64,000 nucleotides of DNA from Thermofilaceae archaeon (GTDB taxonomy: Archaea; Thermoproteota; Thermoprotei; Thermofilales; Thermofilaceae): assembly GCA_025057995.1 (NCBI GenBank), contig JANXEW010000001.1, positions 248,001 through 312,000 of the forward strand, read 5' to 3'. Positions 27,524 through 36,372 of this stretch are shown piece after piece. The position numbers and the translations under genes are program-made. Each line of letters opens with the position of its first letter. The stretch's first letter is position 1. Below the pieces are notes generated by a model. The model had not been told where the DNA came from and did no database searches. It saw only the letters and a program-made list of their open reading frames with translations.

Positions 27524-27830
27524 ACCTTTTCGAAAAATCCCCCGTTGGGCAACTTAAGAAGCGGTGCGATTAACCCCCGTCGCCCCACAACGCTAGTGAG
27601 TACGCCCTCGGACACTAGTTCACTAAACCCAACGTCCATGATATTCGCGAACCGACCTTTGACGCTTAAAGGCTGGCCGTAGGCGATGATGGGAAAGAAA
27701 CGTGGCGGGGAATCTACGCACGTGCGACTGCCGTGCTCTAATCTCTTGAGCCATTTCTGCACAGCGACGTAAGGGACATGCTTCCTAAACTTTCAACCAG
27801 ACGCTCTACCTTATCCTTACTAATAGAGTA
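27520..27830 (-). pseudogene. Possible relic of a DDE transposase
   Basis: The 80-codon ORF 27520-27762 is extended upstream by a second reading frame. Together they give VERLVESLG (one frame) and HVPYVAVQKWLKRLEHG (the ORF frame), then SVKGRFANIMDVGFSELVSEG. The helix-turn-helix-like VQKWLKRLE, followed by a beta-rich KGRFANIMDVG stretch, recalls the start of archaeal DDE transposases, where an IAVDET motif would precede. Here the expected Asp-Glu is absent (IIAYGQPLSV). The gene is truncated and frame-broken. The assignment is by eye and tentative. Confidence 0.35.
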
Positions 27831-27936
27831 GCATGGAGAAGTATTATAAACTAGTAAGGGGTCTACAGAGACTCTTAAACGTCTAAGCGGGGTTTTCACG
27901 TTAGTTAATAGTAGGCCTGGGAAAAGCTGAAATGCT

Positions 27937-29454
27937 TCAAGCGTTTAGTTTTCTGAAGAGTCCCTTGAGGCGCTGGTAAGCTTCGAGGTACAGTTCAAAC
28001 TTTCTTCGAAACGCTTCAACGGCGTGGGACTCCGGTTTGAAGACAGCCTCGGGCTTTGCAAGCTTCTTCGATACGGTGAAGTCGCCTAGGCCGAGCGCCA
28101 CGAGCCCTACTGTTGTCGCACCCATGAGAGTTGCCTCTTTAGCTGAAGCTACCCTCACTACCTCTACTTCAAGCGCGTTCGAAAGAGCTGAGCAGAGGAT
28201 ATCGTAGAGTGCTCCACCTCCGACAATCCTGATGCTGGAAATCTCCTTGCCGAGCAGCTGCTTAAAGTACTCGTACTCCCATCTCATGTTAAGCGCTATG
28301 CCTTCAACGACAGCTGCGAGTATATCAGAGTCGCTGACGTCAAGCGAAAGGTTGAGAAGAGCTCCTCTCAGCCTTGGGTCCTCGACAGGTGAACGTTCAC
28401 CGTAGAGCCATGGAAGGAAGAGCAGTCTACTTTCACCGATCTTGTAGCCTTCTAAGACACCTTTGACTGCCTCGGGGCCTTCTAGCTTGAGGATTCTGAA
28501 CATGTAATCGAGCGCCGCCCCACCCATCTGCTGCTCGGCTATTAGCAGGTATCTACCCGGGATTGCGCTGAGTATGCAGCCCATATAGTGGGATACGTCA
28601 AGCCTTCTTGTGGGTACATGAGCTGCAAACCAGTTGCCAGTCCCCACGTACGCGTGGACTTCGAAATCATCCACAGCTCCTGAACCTACTGCTGTTGCAG
28701 CCACGTCGCCGCAACCTGCGATAACCTTCGCGCCTTCCTTCAAACTTAACTCCCTACGCGCCCGGTCACTCAACTCTCCAATCACATCTGTCGGCTTTAC
28801 GATCTCTGGAAGTTTACTCGAGTCCAACTTGAAAAGCTCCACGAGGCCCTCACTCCACCTCACGTCGAGAGGGTCGCGAGTATCTGCGAGCCAGGTGATA
28901 CTAGCTTCATCGTACGTGATTACAGCCCGCCCCGTTAGCCTATTCAGCAAGAACCCCTTAACGTCGAGGAACTTCCAAGTCCCCCTGTAGACGTCCAGCT
29001 GTTCAGCAGTAAACCAGGCGAACTTAGACAGGGGGTCCTTGCCGAGCTTACCCGGCGCACCCCCGCTCACCCTTAGAAGCCTAGTTAGCGTGGGCAAGTT
29101 GTAACCGGATACTTTCGGAGCTCCATCGAAAAGCCTCTTCGGGTGACCGGCGGCTCTAGTATCTAACCAAGTTAGTATGCTAGTGAGAGGGGTACCGCTC
29201 GCGTCTACAGGCACTACGCCCGCCATCTGTGTATCTAAAACAATCGCATCAATCGCCTCAAAGCTTGCCGCTGCTTCGCTCACTGTATCAACAAACGTCT
29301 TCCAGAGGTGTTCGGGGTCAAGCTCTGCACGACCCGGCTGAGGAGTTGATATCTTCAATGGTTTAGAAGTTGTAGCCTCGAAGTCGAAAGATTTGACGTT
29401 GAAAACAGCAGCTTTAATAGTTGAGGTTCCAACGTCTACAGCTAGAATCCGCAT
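27937..29454 (-). CDS. FGGY-family carbohydrate kinase (xylulokinase-like)
   Basis: A 505-residue sugar kinase. It shows the phosphate-1 loop LAVDVGTSTIKAAVF, LDTQMAGVVPVDASG with ILTWLDTRA as in xylulokinase/gluconokinase, the second-lobe VIAGCGDVAATAVGSGA and the adenosine motif IRIVGGGALYDILCSAL. It phosphorylates a pentulose or related sugar. It starts 6 bp after the stop of the saccharopine-dehydrogenase-like gene, so the two form an operon. Confidence 0.9.
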   Translation of the reverse strand: MRILAVDVGTSTIKAAVFNVKSFDFEATTSKPLKISTPQPGRAELDPEHLWKTFVDTVSEAAASFEAIDAIVLDTQMAGVVPVDASGTPLTSILTWLDTRAAGHPKRLFDGAPKVSGYNLPTLTRLLRVSGGAPGKLGKDPLSKFAWFTAEQLDVYRGTWKFLDVKGFLLNRLTGRAVITYDEASITWLADTRDPLDVRWSEGLVELFKLDSSKLPEIVKPTDVIGELSDRARRELSLKEGAKVIAGCGDVAATAVGSGAVDDFEVHAYVGTGNWFAAHVPTRRLDVSHYMGCILSAIPGRYLLIAEQQMGGAALDYMFRILKLEGPEAVKGVLEGYKIGESRLLFLPWLYGERSPVEDPRLRGALLNLSLDVSDSDILAAVVEGIALNMRWEYEYFKQLLGKEISSIRIVGGGALYDILCSALSNALEVEVVRVASAKEATLMGATTVGLVALGLGDFTVSKKLAKPEAVFKPESHAVEAFRRKFELYLEAYQRLKGLFRKLNA

Positions 29455-29460
29455 AAACTG

Positions 29461-30687
29461 CTACCTAGAGAAGAGCGTCTCGATGTTGTACTCTCTTCTC
29501 ACGCCGTTGCACTCTTCGATTACGTTAACGGGGATCCCCTTGCCTAGTTTGGTAGCGACAAACTCCTTCGCTAGCTTAAACAACTCTACAGGATCTATGA
29601 CTGCTTCGGGCGGGTGGACTCCTGGGGACTGAATCATACCTTTAACCATCATGATTCCTCCAAGACCTAACGGTATGCCGGTAGCATCACCCATACCCAG
29701 ACCGTGAGCCGTCGTGTAGAAGGTGAGCTTACAACGCCTGCCGCTATGCCTACCTTCAATTACTATGACCAGGGATCCTACGGGCTCTATAGGTCCGTAT
29801 TTCTCCAAAAGCTCTCCTCTCTTCTTGAGCACGTAGGCTACTGCAAAGTCCCTAGCCCTCAGTCTGACGCCGCTGACTTCAACTTCCTCGTCTGAAAAGA
29901 GTCCGATCCTGACGAGAGCTCTTATAAGAGCCGGAAACTGAGGTGGAAGAACCACGCCGAGGTTTGTTACCCTCTTCGCGATCCTGAAGTACTTAGGGAG
30001 AGTATATGTTTCAGGGTGAGGGTAGAGGTAGACGGGGAACTTGCCGAGATTCGGGAAATCGAACTCTTGCTCGAACTGTCTAGCGAAGTCCGACTCAAGG
30101 CTCGTATAAACGATGTCTCCGTTGATGTAGACAGGGATGTCTATCATCATCGAATGGGCTCTATGCATGATGACAGCAGGCCCCTCATAGCGTTCACCTC
30201 CGTGGACGTGGGCTATGTCGACGCTCTCCACCTCTTCAAACAAGCGTTGGGCGGCGAACTTGACGATTATATTGCTTAAACCTGGCGAGCTTCCCATACC
30301 TATGAGCGCCTTAACCCCTCTCGCGACGGCCTCCTCGTGCCTCTCCAGCATTTTGACAGTCGCGTCGAAGTCGTCGCATACGTCGACGTAGTCTACACCA
30401 ACCTCTAAGGCCGCGTCCAGGATCTTAGGTCCGTATACGAAGAAAGGGCCGACGGCGTTAAGCACAACGTCCGTTTTCTCGATAGCACGGGTTAGAGAGG
30501 ATTTATCGTCGGCGTCGACTGGTATGACTTCAACATTGTAAGCCCGCGAAATCTCAACTAGTTTCCGCAACTCTTCAACCCTCTTATCTCCTAGAAAGAG
30601 TTTGTCGAAGATATTGATGTGCGAGAGGAACTGCCAACAAGTTCGACCTACGGCTCCCGCTGCCCCTAGGACTAGGGCGGACACCAT
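29461..30687 (-). CDS. Saccharopine dehydrogenase-like NAD(P) oxidoreductase
   Basis: A 408-residue Rossmann-fold protein. The dinucleotide motif ALVLGAAGAVGRTC is at the N-terminus, followed by IPVDADDKSSL and VLNAVGPFFVYGPKILDAAL, GVDYVDVCDD and LIGMGSSPGLSNI, all typical of the saccharopine dehydrogenase/enoyl reductase superfamily. True lysine metabolism is unlikely given the sugar-kinase partner. The ATG at 30687 is chosen over the track start because the TATA box TTTAAATA lies about 30 nt upstream. Confidence 0.87.
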   Translation of the reverse strand: MVSALVLGAAGAVGRTCWQFLSHINIFDKLFLGDKRVEELRKLVEISRAYNVEVIPVDADDKSSLTRAIEKTDVVLNAVGPFFVYGPKILDAALEVGVDYVDVCDDFDATVKMLERHEEAVARGVKALIGMGSSPGLSNIIVKFAAQRLFEEVESVDIAHVHGGERYEGPAVIMHRAHSMMIDIPVYINGDIVYTSLESDFARQFEQEFDFPNLGKFPVYLYPHPETYTLPKYFRIAKRVTNLGVVLPPQFPALIRALVRIGLFSDEEVEVSGVRLRARDFAVAYVLKKRGELLEKYGPIEPVGSLVIVIEGRHSGRRCKLTFYTTAHGLGMGDATGIPLGLGGIMMVKGMIQSPGVHPPEAVIDPVELFKLAKEFVATKLGKGIPVNVIEECNGVRREYNIETLFSR

Positions 30688-30713
30688 GCTTATCAAAGAT
30701 TGAACAAAAAATC

Positions 30714-30721
30714 TATTTAAA
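30714..30721 (-). promoter_or_regulatory. TATA box of saccharopine-DH-like/FGGY operon
   Basis: TTTAAATA on the minus strand, about 30 nt before ATG 30687 in an AT-rich promoter region. Confidence 0.6.
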
Positions 30722-30754
30722 TCCTTTACTATTAATAAATATTAAATAACGTAA

Positions 30755-31270
30755 TTAGTTAAGCTTGATCTTGTTGCCCCACGTACCTTCGAACGCTATG
30801 TCCTCAAGAGCCTTGCGAGGTCTAGCAGGAGGAGTCTCCGCTGGAACGCCTACTGGAGTTAACGCAACCACCCTGTACTGCTGGGGTACGCCGAGGATCC
30901 TCTTGACTTCTTCTTCATTAAAAGCTCCAATCCAGCATGTCCCGTACCCGAGCTCTGTCGCAGCTAGGATAAGGTGTTCCATCGCGATCATTACGTCCTT
31001 CTCGTGCCAGCGCGGCGATGCCGTGGGGTCGGAGACTGCTACAATCAGGGCGCCTGCGTCGGCTATGAACATCTGCCTAGCGGCGGCCTCCGCTAGACGC
31101 TTCTTCAACTCAGGATCTCTTACGACGATAAAGTACCAGGGTTGCCTGTTGCCGGCCGAAGGCGCGAGCCTAGCCGCCTCCAGTATCGTCTTCAAATCCT
31201 CGTCCTTTAAAGGTACAGGCTTATAGGCTCGTACGCTACGTCTCTTTCTTATCGTCTCGATGACTGTCAT
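30755..31270 (-). CDS. Nitroreductase-family flavoprotein
   Basis: A 171-residue FMN enzyme. FMN-contact motifs are RKRRSVRAYKPVPL at the start, APSAGNRQPWYFIVV and GYGTCWIGAFNEEEV, then VVALTPVGVPAETPPARPRK. Members reduce nitro groups, quinones or enones with NAD(P)H; the physiological substrate is unknown. Divergent from the Gfo/Idh gene at 31370. Confidence 0.93.
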   Translation of the reverse strand: MTVIETIRKRRSVRAYKPVPLKDEDLKTILEAARLAPSAGNRQPWYFIVVRDPELKKRLAEAAARQMFIADAGALIVAVSDPTASPRWHEKDVMIAMEHLILAATELGYGTCWIGAFNEEEVKRILGVPQQYRVVALTPVGVPAETPPARPRKALEDIAFEGTWGNKIKLN

Positions 31271-31369
31271 CCAGTTCGCATCGAGCGGTTGCCATTATGC
31301 TTTACGCTCTACTGGCGAACAGGCTGTTGCTGGCAAGGCATTTTTACCGCCGAACTGGCACTACACTCG

Positions 31370-32374
31370 ATGAAGGTAACCTTAATCGGATGCGGGGGAA
31401 TGGGGGATTCACACTTGAGGGACCTTATCCAGTTGAGAGCCCAGGGCTTTGACGTGGAAGTCCATAGCTTGGTGGACGTGGACCTCTCCAAAGCGGAGCG
31501 GTTGCGCAGCAAGTACGGGTTAAAAGAAACTGCAACGGCTACAGATTACAGGCAGGTTCTAGGGAAGGTGGACGCCGCGATCATAGCAACGCCTCACGTT
31601 GAGCACTTCAACCAGATTATGGATTTTATCGCTTCTGGCGCGCACGTACTCGTTGAGAAACCAATGGTCTGCAACTTGAGACAGGCTCTCGAAGTGTATG
31701 AGGCTTGGAGGAAATCTGGTCTAGTCGTCGAGGTCGCATTCCAGCGCCATTTTGAGAAGCCTTGGGTGGCAGCTAGGAACCTCGTATCGAGGGGCATAAT
31801 AGGCGGGGTCGAAATGGTCTCCATGATACTTGGGCAATCCTATACGGGCGTTAAAGGTACTTGGAGAGCTGTACGCAAGATAAGTTGCGGGGGCGAACTG
31901 ATAGACAGCGGTAGTCACTTCATAGATGCGGCTCTCTGGATCACTGGGCTTAGGGCAGAGGAAGCGTTTGCGTACATGGATTACAGGGGGTTTGAGATCG
32001 ACATAAACGCTGCGCTTACGGCCAAGCTTGAAGGGGGAACGCTGCTTCTCTTTACTGTTGCGGGGGATGACCCTGGCTGGCTAGAGGTTGAGATCTTTTG
32101 GGGTGAACAAGGGCGTTTGATCGTACAGCCACCCGTCGTGCTCTTGCAGAAGAGAGGTGGAGAGGGTGAAGCCGTAAACATAGAAACTTACCCTGCTTCA
32201 CGCCCCGTTTTCAACTTCGTGAAATCCATCGAAGGGCTTGAAGAAAACGGTTGTCCACCGATATTCGGTCTACGGGTCCAAGAGCTTGCGGACGCTGCAT
32301 ACCGATCGACGGAGCTTGGAAGGCCGGTCAAGGTGTTAGAGCTCTACGAGGAGCTGGGTGCCAACAGACCCTAG
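31370..32374 (+). CDS. Gfo/Idh/MocA-family sugar/cyclitol oxidoreductase
   Basis: A 334-residue NAD(P)-dependent dehydrogenase. The Rossmann motif MKVTLIGCGGMGDSH begins at ATG 31370; the 27 extra residues in the track are upstream read-through containing an apparent TATA stretch (GCATTTTTAC). VLVEKPMVCNL holds the EKP catalytic lysine, and GGELIDSGSHFIDAALW is the substrate-binding motif. Typical substrates are sugars, inositols or their acids. The 3' end overlaps AMP phosphorylase by 4 bp, convergent. Confidence 0.92.
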   Translation: MKVTLIGCGGMGDSHLRDLIQLRAQGFDVEVHSLVDVDLSKAERLRSKYGLKETATATDYRQVLGKVDAAIIATPHVEHFNQIMDFIASGAHVLVEKPMVCNLRQALEVYEAWRKSGLVVEVAFQRHFEKPWVAARNLVSRGIIGGVEMVSMILGQSYTGVKGTWRAVRKISCGGELIDSGSHFIDAALWITGLRAEEAFAYMDYRGFEIDINAALTAKLEGGTLLLFTVAGDDPGWLEVEIFWGEQGRLIVQPPVVLLQKRGGEGEAVNIETYPASRPVFNFVKSIEGLEENGCPPIFGLRVQELADAAYRSTELGRPVKVLELYEELGANRP

Positions 32375-33915
32375 CGTCCAAGCGTTAACGGCTCGAGCGG
32401 CAGTTTAGGCTCCAACAGCTTTTTCAGTAACATATCGGTGCCTGGCTTCCCCAACTGAACTATAGGGTTGCTTTCAATGTACTTTTCAGCTAAGTGGAGT
32501 TTCGGAGAGTGTTCGCTGTACACCGTGATGAGGGGGTCGCCAACCCTCACGTGATCGCCGAGTTTCACGTGAAGCTCGACTCCAGAACCTTTATCCTTCG
32601 GAGCTCCAGCTAGCCTAGCTACCGTCGCAACACTGGTGTTATTGATCCACGTCACTATCCCGCCTCTCTCAGCCTTTAACGTGAAAGTTTTACCTCCTAC
32701 GGGGATGTCTTCCGGTTTGACTCCTGGGTCTCCGCCTTGAGCCTCTATTATCTCCAACATCTTCGCGTACGCTTTTCCACTCGTTAAAGCCTCCATAGCA
32801 GCTAGTCTTCCCTCTCTTACGCCGATAAGCTCTAAAAGTAGACCAACTAGACCCACAGCCTTATCAACGAGGTCTACCGGTCTAAAGCTAGTCAACGCTT
32901 GAAGAGCTTCCCTAGCTTCAAGCGCTGGTCCAGCTGTTCTACCTACCGGCTGGTCGCCGAACGTCGCCCCACATACAACGTAGAGCCCTAGCCTCCTACC
33001 CACTTCTATCAACGTTCTAGCCAAGTGTTCAGCCTCTCTCAGCGTCTTTACTTTAGTCCCCCTCCCTACCGGTATATCGACAACGACATGCGTGGCTCCG
33101 ACAGCCACTTTCTTCGCCATAATCGATGCTACGAGGAAGGGGTCGATTAAAAGCGGGTACTCCACCCTGATTATCTTGTCGTCGGCAGGGGCTAGACGCA
33201 GTGCTCCGCCCCACGCTATGCAGCCGCCAACCTTGAGGACAACACGCTTAATTTCTTCGATGGACAAGTTGACTGGCATGAGGACTTCAGCCCTGTCTGC
33301 AGTTCCAGCTGGGCTGGTGATCGCGCGGGAGCTAGTCTTAGGTATATGGTAGCCGAGTGAAGCTAGTATGGGGACTGCTATCAAAGTCGTCTTATCTCCA
33401 GGAACTCCACCGATGCTGTGTTTATCTAGGATTGGTTTTACGCCAAGCTCCAATCTTTCCCCGGTTTCAACCATAGCTTCAGCAAAGTAGAAGGCTTCCT
33501 CTACGCTAAGCCCCCGCTCCTCCGCTGCGACAACAAGGGCCGTTAACTCAACTTCGCTCAACCGGTCTTCAACTATGTCCTTCACTATCGTGTGAATTTC
33601 ATCCCGGGTCAACTGAACCCTGTTTATAAAGTCCCTGATGTAGAAGGTAGAACGGGGTTGAGAAGCTAGGTCAACCTCAACCTCATCCCCTTCTCTCAAC
33701 TTCAGCAACTCGGCAACTTCATCGTTAACTAACACTACGTCTGATGGCAAGTGACGCGCCACGTTAACGACAGCCACTGCTTCACCTACTCCATGTTTCA
33801 GTACTAAACGGTCGTGGGCGTGAGCGCCTAACGCTGACGCTACGCTGTCGTCTACCACGACTAAAGGTGTTCCGCTAGAAAAGCCGAGTAGCCTAACCTT
33901 TAGACGTAGACTCAC
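32371..33915 (-). CDS. deoA: AMP phosphorylase (archaeal DeoA-type nucleoside phosphorylase)
   Basis: A 514-residue enzyme with an archaeal N-terminal extension of about 85 residues before the thymidine-phosphorylase core. It shows LDKHSIGGVPGDKTTLIAVP (phosphate-binding), SSRAITSPAGTADRAEVL and the ending GDHVRVGDPLITVYSEHSPKLHLAEKY. In archaea this form splits NMPs to ribose 1,5-bisphosphate and base. The ribose-1,5-bisphosphate isomerase and RuBisCO of the pentose bisphosphate pathway are not in the window. GTG start. It follows the YjbQ/zinc-ribbon operon by 38 bp and may belong to it. Confidence 0.93.
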   Translation of the reverse strand: MSLRLKVRLLGFSSGTPLVVVDDSVASALGAHAHDRLVLKHGVGEAVAVVNVARHLPSDVVLVNDEVAELLKLREGDEVEVDLASQPRSTFYIRDFINRVQLTRDEIHTIVKDIVEDRLSEVELTALVVAAEERGLSVEEAFYFAEAMVETGERLELGVKPILDKHSIGGVPGDKTTLIAVPILASLGYHIPKTSSRAITSPAGTADRAEVLMPVNLSIEEIKRVVLKVGGCIAWGGALRLAPADDKIIRVEYPLLIDPFLVASIMAKKVAVGATHVVVDIPVGRGTKVKTLREAEHLARTLIEVGRRLGLYVVCGATFGDQPVGRTAGPALEAREALQALTSFRPVDLVDKAVGLVGLLLELIGVREGRLAAMEALTSGKAYAKMLEIIEAQGGDPGVKPEDIPVGGKTFTLKAERGGIVTWINNTSVATVARLAGAPKDKGSGVELHVKLGDHVRVGDPLITVYSEHSPKLHLAEKYIESNPIVQLGKPGTDMLLKKLLEPKLPLEPLTLGR

Positions 33916-33953
33916 AGTTTACCGTTTGTCCCTAGCTCTTAACAGTTGCGTCG

Positions 33954-34325
33954 CTACCGCTGCTCCTTGATGGAGTATATTGCTGAAACTATTAGCGGAG
34001 TTCCGCACTTCGGGCAGCTGCCTTTAGTTTTTAGAACATAGTCGCCAGCTTCATGGTTTCTTTCCTCGCTAAAACCACAGTTCTCGCAAGAGACTACTTC
34101 CATGAATCTCATACGCGTGATCTTCATCTTCCTCAGCCTATCTATACCGGTTAGCAGAAAGTACGCTGCGAAAAGGGTGAGTAAGGCTAGGTTCGCGTAG
34201 CTGCTTTCATTCGTCATGAAGTACATTAAAGCTAAGTGTAAGGCTATTACGATGACGACAATAAGCAGAACGACGTAGACGGGCAGCCATCGGGCCTTAA
34301 GTTCAGCAAGCTTTTCAAAACTCAT
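33954..34325 (-). CDS. Membrane protein with C-terminal zinc ribbon
   Basis: A 123-residue protein of unknown function. Two hydrophobic helices (WLPVYVVLLIVVIVIALHLA and NLALLTLFAAYFLLTGI) are followed by a four-cysteine ribbon, CENCGF and CPKCG, 23 residues apart. The ATG at 34325 overlaps the stop of the upstream YjbQ gene (ATGA) and is preferred to the track start two codons earlier. Third gene of the YjbQ-YjbQ-membrane group. The topology puts the ribbon on one face of the membrane, probably cytosolic. Confidence 0.8.
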   Translation of the reverse strand: MSFEKLAELKARWLPVYVVLLIVVIVIALHLALMYFMTNESSYANLALLTLFAAYFLLTGIDRLRKMKITRMRFMEVVSCENCGFSEERNHEAGDYVLKTKGSCPKCGTPLIVSAIYSIKEQR

Positions 34326-34759
34326 AGGCAACCACCGGCGCTATCCGCTAAACCGTGTTCGTCTGGAACGAGCAAAGCAGCTGTGACGCTTCTATGTCTT
34401 CTCACAGCCGGTTGGTTCTCGAGAAAGTATATGCCGCAATCCGTCAAGGGTAGAACACCTTTAACGACAGGCAGAGTTAAAGTCGTGCCTATAAGCGTCG
34501 AACGCAAGTGCGCGTAAGCGTTACCTGGGTGCTTCCAACCGAGAGTAGCTACCAGATCCCAGAGGTCGTTCTCGAAAGCTTCTACCACCTTCTGCTGTCT
34601 AGGTAGGATGACTAGCGCACCAGTCGAGCCGACCGCCTGGAGGGTTAATACTCCCTCCCACACGCCCTTAACCATTGATGATACTTTCTCCGTAATATCG
34701 AAGAGTTTGTTAGGTCCATGGGTTGAAAACTCGATCCTGAAAGTTTTAACAACTTTCAC
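34322..34759 (-). CDS. YjbQ/UPF0047-family protein, copy A (divergent)
   Basis: A 145-residue member of the UPF0047 trimeric family, proposed to bind metal or act on thiamine phosphates. GNAYAHLRSTLIGTTLTLPVV preserves the HLxxxLxG motif, but the usual HTT/E positions read VGSTGALVILPR (His and Glu lost), and the LGxWQxI strand reads LPLTDCGIYFLEN. The GTG start at 34759 overlaps the stop of copy B (GTGA); the 20 extra residues in the track are spurious. The C-terminus is longer than usual. Confidence 0.8.
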   Translation of the reverse strand: MKVVKTFRIEFSTHGPNKLFDITEKVSSMVKGVWEGVLTLQAVGSTGALVILPRQQKVVEAFENDLWDLVATLGWKHPGNAYAHLRSTLIGTTLTLPVVKGVLPLTDCGIYFLENQPAVRRHRSVTAALLVPDEHGLADSAGGCL

Positions 34760-35112
34760 GCGATCACCTCTAACAGTACTTTCCTCTCTCCGCTTGACTC
34801 GTTGAGATCGAGGAGGCATATCTGCTGGAATGCGCCTAGCAGCAAACCTTCTTCAAAAGGTATAGCTAGACTAGGTTGGAAGATTGATGCGATAACGTAA
34901 GGGTTTTTAGCCTTTAAACCGTCTATCAAGGTCATTAGATCGTCTATGAGGTCACCGTCGTACTCTATTGTTATAAGGCGGCACAACGGGTTCACGCTGT
35001 AGAGCAGGGCGATACCCTTCTTCAAGCCTGTAGACTTAACTGCTTTCTCGATGTCAAGCGTTATGTCGTAAACCCCTCTACCACCACTGTTAACCTTGAT
35101 TTCTGTTATCAC
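34756..35112 (-). CDS. YjbQ/UPF0047-family protein, copy B (divergent)
   Basis: A 118-residue second copy, first in the operon. The N-terminus ITEIKVNSGGRGVYDIT and the C-terminal GLLLGAFQQICLLDLNESSGERKVLL match the family; the Glu of the first motif is kept (LITIEYDGD), but the first-motif His is Asn (SVNPLCRL) and the AHL His is replaced (PYVIASIFQPS). GTG 35112 is chosen over the track start because a TATA-like GTTTATATC lies about 27 nt upstream. Motif losses are complementary to copy A. Confidence 0.8.
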   Translation of the reverse strand: MITEIKVNSGGRGVYDITLDIEKAVKSTGLKKGIALLYSVNPLCRLITIEYDGDLIDDLMTLIDGLKAKNPYVIASIFQPSLAIPFEEGLLLGAFQQICLLDLNESSGERKVLLEVIA

Positions 35113-35250
35113 GCAAGCAGCTTCACGCAGTCGGGATATAAACAATACTGCAATCCTCTCCTACAGCTATAGAACCTCTTTACGAAACCGTTCACCTTTA
35201 AGAAATTTTACGCAGAAGAAACTATTCCAAGACTTTGTTTCCGCGAAGGT

Positions 35251-35691
35251 TTAAACTAGTTTCTTCAACCTCCTAATACCCTGCTTGTCCGGAGCCCTAG
35301 TTAACGCTAGACTCTCCACTTCAAGCATTACGACTTCAGCTAAGTAAAGAACTCTGGATTTCTCTTCCAAATGTCCCCCGTAGACACTTTTCACGTCTGA
35401 TACGACAGCGTGGAGGTGAGGTTCCCCTCTTGCGACGACACCGTTCAGAGAAAGAAGCTCGAGAGGGGCATTTTCCCACACCAGCCTCTCCTCCTGCGGC
35501 GGGTAGCCGGTAGTAGTCACAGAATGCAGGTAGCAGCGGTCAAGCGTTCCGACGCCCGAAATTACGACAGCTGTTTCCAAACCCTCCTTCTCCGTAACGT
35601 CGACGATGCTCTCGAGAAGCATGTCACCGGGATCCAGCCGAAGAACTAAGACTCTACCAGTTGAACCGGTGAAGTACTCCAATTGGCCCAC
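35251..35691 (-). CDS. DUF296/PPC-domain protein
   Basis: A 146-residue PPC (plants and prokaryotes conserved) domain protein. The metal-binding motif GEPHLHAVVSDVKSVYGGHL is intact, as is VVISGVGTLDRCYLH. Archaeal and bacterial members are trimers of unclear function, some regulatory. The GTG start abuts the TAG stop of the RraA-like gene (TAG|GTG), so the two form an operon and may act in one pathway. Confidence 0.88.
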   Translation of the reverse strand: MGQLEYFTGSTGRVLVLRLDPGDMLLESIVDVTEKEGLETAVVISGVGTLDRCYLHSVTTTGYPPQEERLVWENAPLELLSLNGVVARGEPHLHAVVSDVKSVYGGHLEEKSRVLYLAEVVMLEVESLALTRAPDKQGIRRLKKLV

Positions 35692-36372
35692 CTATAGTCT
35701 TATACCGAGTTTCTCCAAGAGAGGCTTCTGCACGCTTCTATCAAGCTCAAGCTGCTTCAAAGCTCTCTCGAGCACGCCTTCAGCCACTTCCATCGGAACG
35801 ACGACAACCCCGTCGTAATCGCCTACTACGATATCCAGCGGACGCACAGTCACCCCTCCAACGGTCACAGGAACGTTGACGTCTCGTGAATTAAACTCCA
35901 GTCGCCCGACGACTTCAGTCCTACCATGGTACCTGCAGAAGGTTGGAAAACCTATCTTCTCAATCTCGCCTGCATCTCTAGCTCCACCGTCGATTACAGC
36001 TCCCTCAACGCCCTTAACCTTAGCGGAAAGGGCTACAGTCGAACCCCAGAAGCCTACATCTGGGCTGTGTAGAGCCTCGACAACTATCACAGTGCCTGGA
36101 CCCGCATGCTTCATAAAAAGTTCGTAGTTCGCTCTATCCCTGTACCATCCGTCAGCGTACTTGTCATACTCTTCAGGACTCATCGAAGGCATCTCCTCTT
36201 GCGCGCGCCTAGTCCTAACGGTGACCGCGTAGCCAGCTAATTTCGCATTAGGGTATAAGGGTCTAATATCCCTGGAAACGAGAACGTTACCATGGAACCC
36301 GTAGCGGTCAAGAGCGTCAATCACGTCAGCAACTCTAACCAGCTTAAACTTCTCCACTAGCCTAAGGTCCAC
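35692..36372 (-). CDS. RraA/HMG-aldolase family protein
   Basis: A 226-residue protein with the RraA fold. EGAVIDGGARDAGEI (usually GxVxDGxxRD) carries the metal and pyruvate-enolate residues, VVGDYDGVVVVPMEVAE is the second hallmark, and FKLVRVADVIDALDRYG the N-terminal one. The conserved RD residues point to 4-hydroxy-4-methyl-2-oxoglutarate aldolase/oxaloacetate decarboxylase activity rather than RNase E control, since archaea lack RNase E regulation of that kind. GTG 36372 is favoured over TTG 36378 by the TATA-like CTATTTTTAAC about 26 nt upstream. Confidence 0.88.
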   Translation of the reverse strand: MDLRLVEKFKLVRVADVIDALDRYGFHGNVLVSRDIRPLYPNAKLAGYAVTVRTRRAQEEMPSMSPEEYDKYADGWYRDRANYELFMKHAGPGTVIVVEALHSPDVGFWGSTVALSAKVKGVEGAVIDGGARDAGEIEKIGFPTFCRYHGRTEVVGRLEFNSRDVNVPVTVGGVTVRPLDIVVGDYDGVVVVPMEVAEGVLERALKQLELDRSVQKPLLEKLGIRL

